This document shows positions 1 to 8,805 of a stretch of DNA of 64,000 nucleotides, piece after piece; the stretch's first letter is position 1, and every line of letters starts with the position of its first letter. The translations under genes were made by a program, and so were the position numbers. The notes beneath the pieces are model-generated. The model was not told the DNA's origin and searched no databases. It saw only the letters and a list, made by a program, of their open reading frames with translations. Source of the stretch: Collinsella sp. (GTDB lineage Bacteria; Actinomycetota; Coriobacteriia; Coriobacteriales; Coriobacteriaceae); NCBI GenBank assembly GCA_018382125.1, contig JAGZQO010000009.1, forward strand, positions 8,616 through 72,615. Reading direction: 5' to 3'.

Positions 1-2824
1 CCAGCAGGGCCTTCTCGGGCGTGATCGGAAGCGAGCGAACCTGATGGCCGGTGGCGTGCGCCACGGCCGAGGCAACGGCGGCGAGCGGCGTGTTGATGAC
101 GACCTCGCCGATCGACTTGGCGCCAAACGGGCCCGTCGGCTCGTAGCTCGGCTCAAAGGCCACGCGGATGCTGCCGATATCCAGGCGCGTGGGCAGCTTG
201 TAGCTCATAAAGTTGCCGGTGCGCAGGCGGCCGCGGTCGTCGTGCTCGACAATCTCGTAGAGCGCGTGACCGATGCCCTGGGCAATGCCGCCCTCGGCCT
301 GGACGCGCGCGAGCGCCTCGTTGATCACAGTGCCGCAGTCGACGGCCGCCGCGTAGTCCACCACAGTCACCTTGCCGGTGGCCTTGTCGACCTCGACCTC
401 GGCAATACCGGCCATAAACGGCGGAGGCGAAACGGGCAGGCAGGCAGAGGCGTGCGAGGTCAGCGCGTCGCCGCCGGCGATGTTCTTGACACACAGGTTG
501 GCAAAGTCGCGCAGCGTGAGGTAACGGTTCTGCTCGCGCGCGGCACGCTCGTCGGACAGGCGCACGTACTGGCCATCAAAGACCACATCGACGGCGTCAA
601 CGTCCCACATCCGGGCGGCCTTGGCGCAGATCTTCTCGCGCAGCTCAGTCGCGGCGTTCTTGGCGGCAAGGCCCGTCACATACGTGCCCGAGCTCGCGTA
701 CGAGCCGGCGTCGAACGGCGACACGTCGGTGTCCACGCCGCGCACCACGATCAGCGAGCTCTCCACGCCCAGCTCCTCGGCGGCAATCTGCGCCAGGATC
801 GTGTCGACACCCATGCCGTTATCGGTGGCGCCGGTGCCGATGGTAATGAAGCCGTCCTCTTCCAGGCGCATGTCGATGCCGGCGATGTCCACGTTGGAGA
901 TGCCCGAGCCCTGCATGGTGAGCGCACAGCCCAGAGCACGCACGCGGTCGCCCAGGTCCACGGCCAGCGGCTTGTCGCGCCAGTCGATCATGTCCATCGC
1001 GCGCAGCAGGCAGCGGTCGAGCGCGCAGGCGTTGAGCTTCTCGTTGTAGTACTGCGGCATAATCTCGCCCTCGTGAACCATGTTCTTAAGACGCAGGTCG
1101 GCGGGATCCATGTGCAGCATGTCGGCGAGCTCGTTGACGGCACTCTCCACGGCAAACTGGCCCTGGGTGGCACCGTAGCCGCGATACGCACCGCCGCGGT
1201 TGGTATTGGTGTAGACGGCGTCCCAGCTAAAGCGGCTCGCCTTCACGTGGTTGTAGATGGGCAGGCTCTTGTGGCCCGAAAGGCCGATCGTCGTGGTGGC
1301 ATGCTCGCCATACGCACCAGCGTTGGACAGCGTATGCAGGTCGATGGCCGTGATGGTGCCGTCGTTCATGGCGCCCAGCTTAACAGTCATCTGCATCTGA
1401 TGGCGCGAGTTGCCCGCGGTGATGGTCTCCTCGCGGGTATAGCAGCAGTAGCTCGGACGGCCGGTCTGCTGGGTGACGAACGCAACGAAGATTTCGCAGC
1501 AGCCCGTCTGCTTAGAGCCAAAGCCGCCACCGATGCGCGGCTTAATGACCTGCACCTGCGACTGCGGGATATCGAGCGACTGCGCGACCATGCGGCGCAC
1601 GTGGAAGGGCACCTGCGTAGAGGTGGTCACCGAGATACGCCCGAACGCGTCGGTCGTCGCGAAGGCGCGGAAGGTTTCCATGGGTGCGGTCTGCGTGGCC
1701 TGGCTGGTGTAGGTGCGCTCAAAGACGATGTCGCTCTGGGCGAAGGCCTCGTCAAGGTCGCCAAAGTCGCTCGTGCCGCTGCACACCAGGTTGCGCGGAA
1801 CGTCGCCGCCCTGCGGGAACATAAAGGTCACGTCGCCCTCGGGGTGAACCACGATGTCGTTATCGAGTGCCTTGGTAAAGTCGAGCAGCGGCTCAAGCAC
1901 CTCATAGTCGACCTTAATGAGTTTGAGCGCCTTGTCGGCAGCCTCCTCAGTCTCGGCGGCGACGATCGCCACCTCCTCGTTTTGGTAACGGACGAGGTTC
2001 TCGAGAATCAGGCGGTCGTAGGGACTCGGCTGCGGATAGCTCTGGCCGGCGATGGTAAAGCGGCGCTTGGGCACGTCCTCGTAGGTGTAGACGCCCACGA
2101 CGCCGGGCACCTTCAGCGCGCGCGACGTATCGATGGAGCGGATCTTGGCGCGGGCATAGGGGCTGCGCTTGAGTTTGACGATGAGCGCACCGGCGGGCAC
2201 CATATCGCCCGTGTAGACGGGACGCCCCTCGAGCAGGGCCTTCGAGTCCTTCTTGGGCTGCTTGTGAGTGATCTGCTTATACGAGACGCCATCGCAGCTG
2301 GTGTTATTGACCGGCAGCTCGGGCATCTCAAAGCCCACCTGCACGCCAGACTCGTTGAGGAAGCGAACGATGGCGCGCAGCTGGCTCTCGTAGCCGCTGC
2401 AACGGCAGAGGTTACCGGCGAGCTGGCGCGAGAGATCCTCGCGCGTGGCGACGAGGCTCGGGTCCTCCTTGGCAGCGCGGGCGAGCGCCAGCACGTTCAT
2501 GATAAGGCCGGGGGCGCAAAAACCGCACTGCTCGGCGCCTTCGGCAGCCATCGCACGGGCGAGCGCCTCAGACTCGGCCTTGAGGCCCTCGAGCGTAGTG
2601 ATGGAGCGACCCTCGACGCGCGCGGCGGGAACCGAGCAGCTCAGCACCGGGTCGCCGTCGAGCCACACCGTGCACAGGCCGCAGTTGGTGGTTTCGCAGG
2701 CACAGCGCACCGACGCGCAACCCTGCTCGCGCAAAAGCGCAAAGAGCATGGTGTCGGGGGCAATCTGGACCTTGACCTTGCGGCCGTTGAGCGTAAAGGA
2801 AAGATCGATGAGTTTGGCAGCCAT
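1..2824 (-). CDS. Molybdenum hydroxylase (xanthine dehydrogenase family), fused 2Fe-2S and Mo-binding subunit, 3' end cut by window
   Basis: Hydroxylates purine- or aldehyde-like substrates with a molybdopterin-cytosine-dinucleotide type site; the exact substrate is not readable. Residues 1 to about 155 form the two 2Fe-2S domain (CETTNCGLC, then QCGFCAPG and CRCSGY). A short linker leads to the Mo-binding domain with RIGGGFGSKQ, RGYGATQG and, near residue 920, AKSIGE with the expected catalytic Glu. At least 941 residues are present with no stop. In many relatives the Fe-S and Mo parts are separate proteins, so this is a fused layout. The ATG overlaps the stop of the FAD subunit (TAATG), so the two are translationally coupled. 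The selenium and Mo-cofactor genes nearby make a selenium-dependent hydroxylase possible, but that is inference. Confidence 0.9.
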   Translation of the reverse strand, partial: MAAKLIDLSFTLNGRKVKVQIAPDTMLFALLREQGCASVRCACETTNCGLCTVWLDGDPVLSCSVPAARVEGRSITTLEGLKAESEALARAMAAEGAEQCGFCAPGLIMNVLALARAAKEDPSLVATREDLSRQLAGNLCRCSGYESQLRAIVRFLNESGVQVGFEMPELPVNNTSCDGVSYKQITHKQPKKDSKALLEGRPVYTGDMVPAGALIVKLKRSPYARAKIRSIDTSRALKVPGVVGVYTYEDVPKRRFTIAGQSYPQPSPYDRLILENLVRYQNEEVAIVAAETEEAADKALKLIKVDYEVLEPLLDFTKALDNDIVVHPEGDVTFMFPQGGDVPRNLVCSGTSDFGDLDEAFAQSDIVFERTYTSQATQTAPMETFRAFATTDAFGRISVTTSTQVPFHVRRMVAQSLDIPQSQVQVIKPRIGGGFGSKQTGCCEIFVAFVTQQTGRPSYCCYTREETITAGNSRHQMQMTVKLGAMNDGTITAIDLHTLSNAGAYGEHATTTIGLSGHKSLPIYNHVKASRFSWDAVYTNTNRGGAYRGYGATQGQFAVESAVNELADMLHMDPADLRLKNMVHEGEIMPQYYNEKLNACALDRCLLRAMDMIDWRDKPLAVDLGDRVRALGCALTMQGSGISNVDIAGIDMRLEEDGFITIGTGATDNGMGVDTILAQIAAEELGVESSLIVVRGVDTDVSPFDAGSYASSGTYVTGLAAKNAATELREKICAKAARMWDVDAVDVVFDGQYVRLSDERAAREQNRYLTLRDFANLCVKNIAGGDALTSHASACLPVSPPPFMAGIAEVEVDKATGKVTVVDYAAAVDCGTVINEALARVQAEGGIAQGIGHALYEIVEHDDRGRLRTGNFMSYKLPTRLDIGSIRVAFEPSYEPTGPFGAKSIGEVVINTPLAAVASAVAHATGHQVRSLPITPEKALL

Positions 2825-3738
2825 TAGCGCACCTCACTAGAATCGACGCCGGGCACGCGGCGGCAGGAATACTCGTCCGTGGCGAACTTAGGCACTTGCA
2901 CGGTCTCGAGCTCGCGGGCAAGCGCGGCCGAAAGCTCGATGCCGGCGGCGCGACGCACAGCCTGGATGGCGAGCGGGGCCGAGATGCGGCGGCGGTAGTC
3001 GGCCGAGCCCCACAGGTTGGTGCCATAGCTCAGCGCGCGTACGGACGCGGCCAGGGCGCGTAGCTCGTCCTCGGAAGGCTGCTCGGCGGTAAGGCCGCAT
3101 GCCTCACCCTGCAGCAGGGTCGCGCGCAGCGGGCGGGCGCCCACGGTGACATGCCAGCTGTTGTCCCACCAGGCGGCGGTGACGTTGAGCGAGGGGAAGT
3201 CGGTCGCGGCCTTGCGCACAGCCTCGTAGCTTGCACGATAGTCGTGCTTAACGACCACGATGTGCTCGATCACGTCGCGCACGTAACCCATGTCGACGAA
3301 CTCGGCGAGCGGCACGCGGCCGGCGCCCGTCAGCTCAACATACGAATCGAGCGCCAAAAAGGCCGAGAGCACGTCCGAAAAACCAAAGCGGCCGTAGATG
3401 CTGCCGCCCACCGTGGCGGTATTGCGCAGCTGCACGCCCACGATGTCGTGGACGGCGAACTCAAAGACATTGTTGACAAGCGCGTTGAGCCCAGCATGAC
3501 GCTCGAGCTGGCGCAGGGTGCACATGACACCGATGCGAAACTCGGTCTCGGTCTCCTCGATCTGATCGAGTCCGCAGGCCGAAAGGTCAATCGCCGTCGC
3601 CACGCGACGCGAACCCAGGCGCATCCAGATGCCGCCGCCCACAATCTTGTTGTTGCGGTTCTTCTGTAAGAGCTCATAGGCTTCGGCCGCGTTTCCAACA
3701 CGGACGTAGGTACCGAACTTGAGCACGTTCTCCCCCAT
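2824..3738 (-). CDS. FAD-binding subunit of molybdenum hydroxylase (XdhB/CoxM-like)
   Basis: A 304-residue protein of the CO dehydrogenase flavoprotein family that passes electrons from the 2Fe-2S clusters to FAD and NAD-type acceptors. The pattern IVGGGIWMRLG at about 33-43 and TATVGGSIYGRFG at about 109-121 matches the two FAD-phosphate binding loops of the family. It is the first gene of a two-gene unit with the fused Fe-S/Mo subunit and overlaps its start by one base. The ATG at 3738 has a GGAG only two bases upstream; the in-frame GTG at 3726 behind GGGGGAG is an alternative start. The operon appears to start about 90 bases downstream of the gdhA terminator. Confidence 0.88.
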   Translation of the reverse strand: MGENVLKFGTYVRVGNAAEAYELLQKNRNNKIVGGGIWMRLGSRRVATAIDLSACGLDQIEETETEFRIGVMCTLRQLERHAGLNALVNNVFEFAVHDIVGVQLRNTATVGGSIYGRFGFSDVLSAFLALDSYVELTGAGRVPLAEFVDMGYVRDVIEHIVVVKHDYRASYEAVRKAATDFPSLNVTAAWWDNSWHVTVGARPLRATLLQGEACGLTAEQPSEDELRALAASVRALSYGTNLWGSADYRRRISAPLAIQAVRRAAGIELSAALARELETVQVPKFATDEYSCRRVPGVDSSEVR

Positions 3739-3831
3739 CTCTCCACTTGTCCAGTACCTTTAAGTGTACCAAACGAGGGGGCACAGCTCGTGTCGGGACA
3801 AAATGAACCGTTTTCCTCCGTCGCATGCGAA

Positions 3832-3868
3832 TCAAAAAAGGCTCCCAGCCAAGATGACTGGGAGCCTT
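3832..3868 (-). terminator. Rho-independent terminator of gdhA
   Basis: An 11-bp perfect stem (AAGGCTCCCAG with CTGGGAGCCTT, 9-nt loop) is followed on the minus strand by a run of T. It lies 25 bases past the gdhA stop. Confidence 0.9.
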
Positions 3869-3893
3869 CTGCGATGCTATATCGAGCGAAGAT

Positions 3894-5249
3894 TTAGCAG
3901 ACGCCCTGGGCGAGCATGGCATCGGCGACCTTCAGGAAGCCGGCGATGTTGGCACCCATGACGAAGTTGCCCTCCTCGCCGTACTCCTTGGCAGTGTCGT
4001 CCACGTTGTGGAACATGCCGCGCATGAGCTGCTCGAGCTTGCCGTCGACTTCCTCGAAGGTCCAGGACAGGTGCTCGGCGTTCTGACTCATCTCCAGGCC
4101 GGACACGAGCACGCCGCCGGCGTTGGCAGCCTTACCGGGCATAAAGGCGACGCCGTTCTCCTGGAAGTAGGTCGTGGCCTCGATGGTCGTAGGCATGTTC
4201 GCGCCCTCGCCGACCACCTTGCAGCCGTTGGCGACGAGCGCCTGGGCGTCCTCGAGCAGCAGCGTGTTCTCGCGAGCGCAGGGCAGCGCGATGTCGCAGG
4301 GCAGCTGCCACACGCCGCGGCCGTCGCCCTCGTGCCACGTGGCATTAGGCTTCTCGTCGACGTACATAGCGAGCGTAACGCCCTTGTCGTGGCCGGAGCG
4401 CTTCTTGTTGTAGACATGCTCGAGCACGGTGTAGTCGATGCCGTCGGGATCCTCGACCCAGCCATGGGTGTCGGAGCAGGCCAGGACCTTGCCGCCGAGC
4501 TGGGCGACCTTCTGAACCGCGTAGATGGCGACGTTACCGGAGCCGTGAACGACGACGTTCTTGCCCTCGAAGGAATCGCCGCGGCTCTTGAGGTACTCGT
4601 CCACAAAGTAGACCAGACCGTAGCCGGTGGCCTCGGTACGGGCGAGCGAGCCGCCAAAGGAGAGGCCCTTGCCGGTAAGGACGCCGGTCCACTCGTTGGT
4701 CAGGCGCTTGTACTGACCGAACAGGTAGGCAACCTCGCGGCCGCCAACGCCCAGGTCGCCGGCGGGAACGTCGGTGTTGGGGCCAATGTGGCGATAGAGC
4801 TCGGTCATGAAGGACTGGCAGAAGTGCATGATCTCGTTGTTGGACTTGCCCTTGGGGTCAAAGTCGGAACCGCCCTTGCCGCCGCCCATGGGAAGGGTGG
4901 TCAGGCTGTTCTTGAGGATCTGCTCCAGGCCCAGGAACTTAAGCATGCCCAGGGTGACCGTCGGGTTAAAGCGCAGGCCGCCCTTGTAGGGTCCAATGGC
5001 AGAGTTGAACTCGACGCGGTAACCGCGGTTGACCTGAACCTTGCCCTGGTCGTCGACCCAGGGAACACGGAACATGACGATGCGCTCGGGCTCGACGAGG
5101 CGCTCAAGCAGGGCGGCCTCCTCGTACTCGGGATGGGCGTCGAGCGCCGGCTGGATGGTGCCGAGAATCTCGGTCGCGGCCTGGATGAACTCAGGCTGCT
5201 CGGGATAGCGGGCCTTGAGCTCGTCGAGAACTTTCTGCGTGTAGCTCAT
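3894..5249 (-). CDS. gdhA: NADP-type glutamate dehydrogenase
   Basis: A 451-residue hexameric-type glutamate dehydrogenase that reductively aminates 2-oxoglutarate to glutamate. The N-terminal domain contains PYKGGLRF, the catalytic Lys region PMGGGKGGSDFDPKGKS and the DVPAGDLGVGGRE motif. The C-terminal domain carries the Rossmann segment VVHGSGNVAIYA. Length matches the 445-450 residue bacterial NADP enzymes. The ATG at 5249 is chosen because GGAGGAAGC precedes it directly; an upstream in-frame extension lacks an RBS and homology. It is monocistronic, with a strong terminator after it. NADP use is inferred from the subfamily, not from a decisive residue. Confidence 0.96.
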   Translation of the reverse strand: MSYTQKVLDELKARYPEQPEFIQAATEILGTIQPALDAHPEYEEAALLERLVEPERIVMFRVPWVDDQGKVQVNRGYRVEFNSAIGPYKGGLRFNPTVTLGMLKFLGLEQILKNSLTTLPMGGGKGGSDFDPKGKSNNEIMHFCQSFMTELYRHIGPNTDVPAGDLGVGGREVAYLFGQYKRLTNEWTGVLTGKGLSFGGSLARTEATGYGLVYFVDEYLKSRGDSFEGKNVVVHGSGNVAIYAVQKVAQLGGKVLACSDTHGWVEDPDGIDYTVLEHVYNKKRSGHDKGVTLAMYVDEKPNATWHEGDGRGVWQLPCDIALPCARENTLLLEDAQALVANGCKVVGEGANMPTTIEATTYFQENGVAFMPGKAANAGGVLVSGLEMSQNAEHLSWTFEEVDGKLEQLMRGMFHNVDDTAKEYGEEGNFVMGANIAGFLKVADAMLAQGVC

Positions 5250-5464
5250 GCTTCCTCCAATTGATGGAAAAGAAAAGTGTCGTTCGAGGCGCCCCATGCG
5301 CCGCGAGCTTTATCGAGTATGGATAATATCGCACTGTTGCAGCAAAGTTTCGCATAAGCCGACGAGCAGATGTTTCGTTTTGATTACGATGCAGGTAGAA
5401 GCGTTTTTGAGTGCCCAACGCGCAAATCGCGTGTTTCGAAGCTGTTTCGTCCACATGTTCCAAA

Positions 5465-5497
5465 CCACCACATTGGGGACAGGCACCTTTGTGGTGG
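5465..5497. repeat. Inverted repeat downstream of DUF3343 gene, with GGTGCCTGTCCCC core
   Basis: Arms CCACCACA and TGTGGTGG pair perfectly around a 17-nt loop containing GGGGACAGGCACC. On the minus strand only a short T tract follows, so a terminator role is weak. It begins 8 bases past the DUF3343 stop codon. Confidence 0.6.
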
Positions 5498-5505
5498 TGT
5501 GGTGG

Positions 5506-5901
5506 CTAGAGGACGAGCTGATGGTAGTCGGCAGGGGCTATGCGGCCCTCGGTGGCGGCTCGGAAGGCGGCGAGCGCATCGCCCGAGAATGGCATGGCCC
5601 AGCACAGCCCGCAGCCTGCGGTAATGGAGCCGGGCAGTGGCATGATGCGCCCGGGCACACCGGCGGCAAGACACAGCTGTTCGCATTCCATCACATCGAA
5701 GGTGCTATCGAACGACACGATAATCTTGCGCTCGTGGTCGAGGGCATCACCGGATGGGCCTTCGCGGTGTGCCTCACGATACGCCGCGGCGGCCGCTTCC
5801 TCTTCCGCAGTATGTCCACAGCCACCGCAGCCGCAGGTACAGGGCTCGGAACCATCGCAAGTGCAAGGCTCTCCCGTGTCGGGACAAATATCGTGAGACA
5901 T
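5506..5901 (-). CDS. DUF3343 (putative Se/S carrier) protein with Cys-rich N-terminal extension
   Basis: The C-terminal part (about residues 58-131) is a DUF3343 domain: IVSFDSTFDVMECEQLC, then PGRIMPLPGSITAGCGLCW. This is the same fold as the 83-residue protein at 33468-33719. Known examples are small and occur near selenium and Mo-hydroxylase genes, where they are thought to carry Se or S; that role is unproven. This copy has an added roughly 40-residue head with at least seven Cys (CPDTGEPCTCDGSEPCTCGC), suggesting metal or persulfide/selenide binding. The ATG follows GGAGTTGCC, the same start context as the second DUF3343 gene. It is 15 bases behind mobA and probably co-transcribed. Confidence 0.75.
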   Translation of the reverse strand: MSHDICPDTGEPCTCDGSEPCTCGCGGCGHTAEEEAAAAAYREAHREGPSGDALDHERKIIVSFDSTFDVMECEQLCLAAGVPGRIMPLPGSITAGCGLCWAMPFSGDALAAFRAATEGRIAPADYHQLVL

Positions 5902-5916
5902 GGCAACTCCAATCGT

Positions 5917-6549
5917 CTAGGCGAGTAACTCGGCCGCCGCAAACTCCTCGGGCGTATTGACGTTTTCGAAGCAGAGCGTCGAGCCCGCGGCCTTAACAAT
6001 CTGCGGCTCATCCATATAACCGGCCTGAACGCGATTGATCAGGCAGCGAATGCGCTGGCGGTCGCAGGCAAGCAGTTCTTGGGCAACCGGCGCACAAGCG
6101 TCACGGCGCCAGACGGCGCAAAGCGGCTCAATCCCTTGCTCCTCGCGTGGCACGCACACGTCGATCGCCTCGGCCTCAAAACGATCGGCAAGCGCGCCGA
6201 TGAGTTCCGGCGAGACAAACGGCATATCGCAGGCGACGATCGCCACGAGCGGCAATCGGGCCGCAGCCAACGAGCTCGCGATGCCGCGCATGGCACCCGC
6301 CGACCCCTCAAGGTCCGGCACTATTCGCGGCACCAGGCCGCCAAACGCGTGCTCCTCAAGATAGGCAAGCTCGCTGGGACGCGAAGTCGTCACGACCAAC
6401 TCGCCGGCAACTGGCGCCAGCCGACCCAGCACGCGCTCGATGAGCGGTTCGCCGCAAAACGTCATGCGCGCCTTATCGCGGCCCATGCGTGAGGACAGCC
6501 CGCCCGCTTGGACGACGCAAGAAAGATCGACCCGTCTTACGGTAGTCAT
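5917..6549 (-). CDS. mobA: Molybdenum cofactor nucleotidyltransferase (MobA/MocA family)
   Basis: A 210-residue enzyme that attaches GMP (or CMP in MocA types) to molybdopterin. The N-terminus shows the signature VVQAGGLSSRMGRDKARM (loop with Arg and Lys binding the nucleotide triphosphate), and VACDMPF at about residue 104 supplies the metal-binding Asp. The ATG at 6549 is preceded by GGAGGTG at 10-nt spacing. It lies downstream of selC and upstream of a DUF3343 gene, linking Mo-cofactor finishing with selenium genes. Whether it serves the DMSO-reductase-type enzymes (guanylyl) or the molybdenum hydroxylase (cytidylyl) cannot be decided by eye. Confidence 0.87.
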   Translation of the reverse strand: MTTVRRVDLSCVVQAGGLSSRMGRDKARMTFCGEPLIERVLGRLAPVAGELVVTTSRPSELAYLEEHAFGGLVPRIVPDLEGSAGAMRGIASSLAAARLPLVAIVACDMPFVSPELIGALADRFEAEAIDVCVPREEQGIEPLCAVWRRDACAPVAQELLACDRQRIRCLINRVQAGYMDEPQIVKAAGSTLCFENVNTPEEFAAAELLA

Positions 6550-6640
6550 ACGGCAAAACACCTCCATCGGCATGCTCGAAACCCGACACACGAAGCCAGA
6601 TACCGTCGCCGATAAAGCGGGCGGCACGGCAAACCCACGC

Positions 6641-6695
6641 AAAAACAAAACAGCGCCTTTGCGGCACGCAGCAAGACCGCGAGCACAAAAGCGCT
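6641..6695 (-). terminator. Probable terminator after selC
   Basis: Minus-strand hairpin with AGCGC/GCGCT ends, extended by a TTTTGTGC/GCCGCAAAG-like inner stem with G-U pairs, followed by GTTTTGTTTTT. It starts 10 bases past the encoded CCA of the tRNA. Confidence 0.75.
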
Positions 6696-6704
6696 GGTAG
6701 CGTA

Positions 6705-6801
6705 TGGCGGGAACGTATGTGAATCGAACACATCCAAGACGTTTTGCACGCCTCGCAACGGTTTTGAGGACCGCGGAGCCCACCGGAGCCCATCCGTTCC
6801 C
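6705..6801 (-). tRNA. selC: Selenocysteine tRNA, anticodon UCA
   Basis: A 97-base gene, long as expected for bacterial tRNA-Sec (E. coli 95). The acceptor GGGAACG pairs with CGTTCCC, followed by G and an encoded CCA. A 6-bp D stem (GGGCTC with GGGCTC, using G-U pairs), a 4-bp visible anticodon stem CGGT/ACCG with loop CCTCAAA (anticodon UCA), a long variable arm and a T arm ATGTG-TTCGATT-CACAT complete it. It lies 36 bases downstream of selB on the same strand, so it may be transcribed with selAB. Confidence 0.93.
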
Positions 6802-6837
6802 AAGTGCGGCGGTATTTTACCAAACCGAGCAGCCAAT

Positions 6838-8805
6838 CTAGCGCAGGGAGCGCAGGCCGCCGGCATCCTTGTCGAGCACCGTAAAGCGCACGGCATCTAG
6901 GTGCTCCAAGATGCTGATGGCGCGTTTGCGCGACACACCCAGGGCCTCGCGCAGCACGCTCGTGGTGGCAGCGCCGCCGGCTGCCTCTATGGCGGCGGCG
7001 ACAAGCTCACGCGCATGGGACTCGGCGGCAGCGGACAGGGCAACGTCGCGCTCGACCTTAACGATCGAGCGGTTGAGCGAAAGCTCGCGCAGGGCACGCG
7101 TCATGGTGTCGCGACCGAGCTGCAGCTGTTCGCCCACCTCGGGAAGCGCCGGTGCATCCAGGCCAGCCTCGTCAAGCAGCGCGACGATGCGCTCGCAAGC
7201 CTCTCGCACCACGCGTGCCGCCGCGGCGGCCGAATGCGGATCGAATACCTCGGCGCCCTCGGCGGCGCACACGCCACGGGAGCAGCCCTCGGCAATCAGG
7301 GCCGCGGCAACGCCTTCATCAGCGGCAGGCCACGCAGCATGGGCAACGGCGCCAGGCGTAAAGCCCGTTTCCTTGGGAGCCGCCGCGTGCATGGCTGACA
7401 GGGTCGCCGCCAGTGAATCCATCGCAGCGTCGAGCAGGGCGGCATTCACATACAGCGCATCGCCCGAGCCGGCAAGCTCGTATACAGCACCTCGCGCCAC
7501 CAACTCTTTCAGCGCGGCATCGGCCCCACCGGAAACAAGATCCAGCGCCGCGGCAACGTCGGCAGCCACGACCGGCAACGTCTGCAGCGCCAACCACGCC
7601 TCAACACCAGCAACGGCATTGCCGGCCTCAAGTGCCGCAAGCAGTGCGCGCTCCCCCGCCGAAAGCTCGCGCGAGCGACGGCAGCGCGAAAGCAGCACAC
7701 GTCCGCCGCCAATAAGCATAACGGGCGAATACGACAGCACCACGGCATGGTCGCCGGCGCGCAGCGGCAGCGGTTCCTCCAAGCGTACCTGCACCACTCG
7801 TGTCTCGCCCACCGCCATGGGGGCCTCGCCCTCCATGAACATGATGCGACCGACAACCTCGGCTGTGCCTGCCATCACGTGCACACGCGCACCCGACTCG
7901 AGCACACGCGGCTTGGCTCCCTCGCGACCCAAGTAAGTGAACGTCATCATAAAGCGCAACGTCTGACCAAAGCGGTCCGCCACGCCCAGCATCTCGCCAC
8001 GGTCAAGCGCCGCGACACCGTCACCAACCAGGTTGAGCGCCACGCGTTGCCCAGGCAGCGCGCGCGGCGTATCGCCATGCACCTGAATCCCGCGGACACG
8101 GCAGACCGTACGCGACGGCAGCGCGACGAGCTCATCCCCCACCGCGACGGGCGCATCGTGCAACGTACCCGTCACCACGGTACCGGCGCCCTTGATCGTA
8201 AAGCAGCGGTCGATGGGCAGTCGCGGTGCGGCATCGGTGAGCTCGGCACGGGCACGGCAGGCGCCCCAGCAAGCGGCAACCTGCTCGTCGAGCGCAGCCA
8301 GCAGGTCATCGATTCCCGCGCCGGTCTTGGACGACACAGGCACGATCGGCGCGTCGGCAAACACGGTATCCGAAAGAAAATCGTCCACGTCGAGCTCGGC
8401 CAGCTCAATCATTTCACTATCGGCCAAGTCGCACATCGTCAGCGCGACCACCATATGCGTAACGCCCAACAGCTCCAGCACATGCGCGTGCTCGCGGGTC
8501 TGCGGCATTACGCCCTCAACGGCAGAGACCACCAGCACGGCAACGTCGATGCCCGTCGCACCCTGTACCATGGCGCGCAGGTAATGAGCATGCCCCGGCA
8601 CGTCGACCAGGCCGACGATCTTGCCGCTCGGCAGTGCCAGCTCGCCAAAGCCCAGCTCCACGGTCATACCGCGACGGCGCTCAACCTCCAGACGGTCGGG
8701 ATTCTTGCCGGTCAGCGCCTCGATCAGTGCCGACTTACCGTGGTCGACGTGACCCGCCGTGCCAACGATAACGGGACACTCCACCAGCGCTTTAACCTCA
8801 CTCAT
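6838..8805 (-). CDS. selB: Selenocysteine-specific elongation factor SelB
   Basis: A 655-residue GTPase that delivers selenocysteinyl-tRNA to the ribosome at UGA codons marked by a SECIS hairpin. The G1 loop GTAGHVDHGKSALIEA starts near residue 15 and G3 DVPGHAHY near residue 68. EF-Tu-like beta domains follow, and the C-terminal third is the winged-helix part that binds the SECIS. Length is close to E. coli SelB (614). The ATG overlaps the stop of selA by four bases (ATGA), so the pair is coupled. selC follows immediately. Two UGA-containing genes in this window, fdhA and selD, are its likely clients. Confidence 0.96.
   Translation of the reverse strand: MSEVKALVECPVIVGTAGHVDHGKSALIEALTGKNPDRLEVERRRGMTVELGFGELALPSGKIVGLVDVPGHAHYLRAMVQGATGIDVAVLVVSAVEGVMPQTREHAHVLELLGVTHMVVALTMCDLADSEMIELAELDVDDFLSDTVFADAPIVPVSSKTGAGIDDLLAALDEQVAACWGACRARAELTDAAPRLPIDRCFTIKGAGTVVTGTLHDAPVAVGDELVALPSRTVCRVRGIQVHGDTPRALPGQRVALNLVGDGVAALDRGEMLGVADRFGQTLRFMMTFTYLGREGAKPRVLESGARVHVMAGTAEVVGRIMFMEGEAPMAVGETRVVQVRLEEPLPLRAGDHAVVLSYSPVMLIGGGRVLLSRCRRSRELSAGERALLAALEAGNAVAGVEAWLALQTLPVVAADVAAALDLVSGGADAALKELVARGAVYELAGSGDALYVNAALLDAAMDSLAATLSAMHAAAPKETGFTPGAVAHAAWPAADEGVAAALIAEGCSRGVCAAEGAEVFDPHSAAAAARVVREACERIVALLDEAGLDAPALPEVGEQLQLGRDTMTRALRELSLNRSIVKVERDVALSAAAESHARELVAAAIEAAGGAATTSVLREALGVSRKRAISILEHLDAVRFTVLDKDAGGLRSLR

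Noticed and set aside
44..2827. A 927-codon plus-strand open frame
   Set aside because: It is the antisense shadow of the molybdenum hydroxylase gene. The product is Ala/Arg/His-rich with no domains, while the minus strand shows clear Fe-S and Mo motifs.
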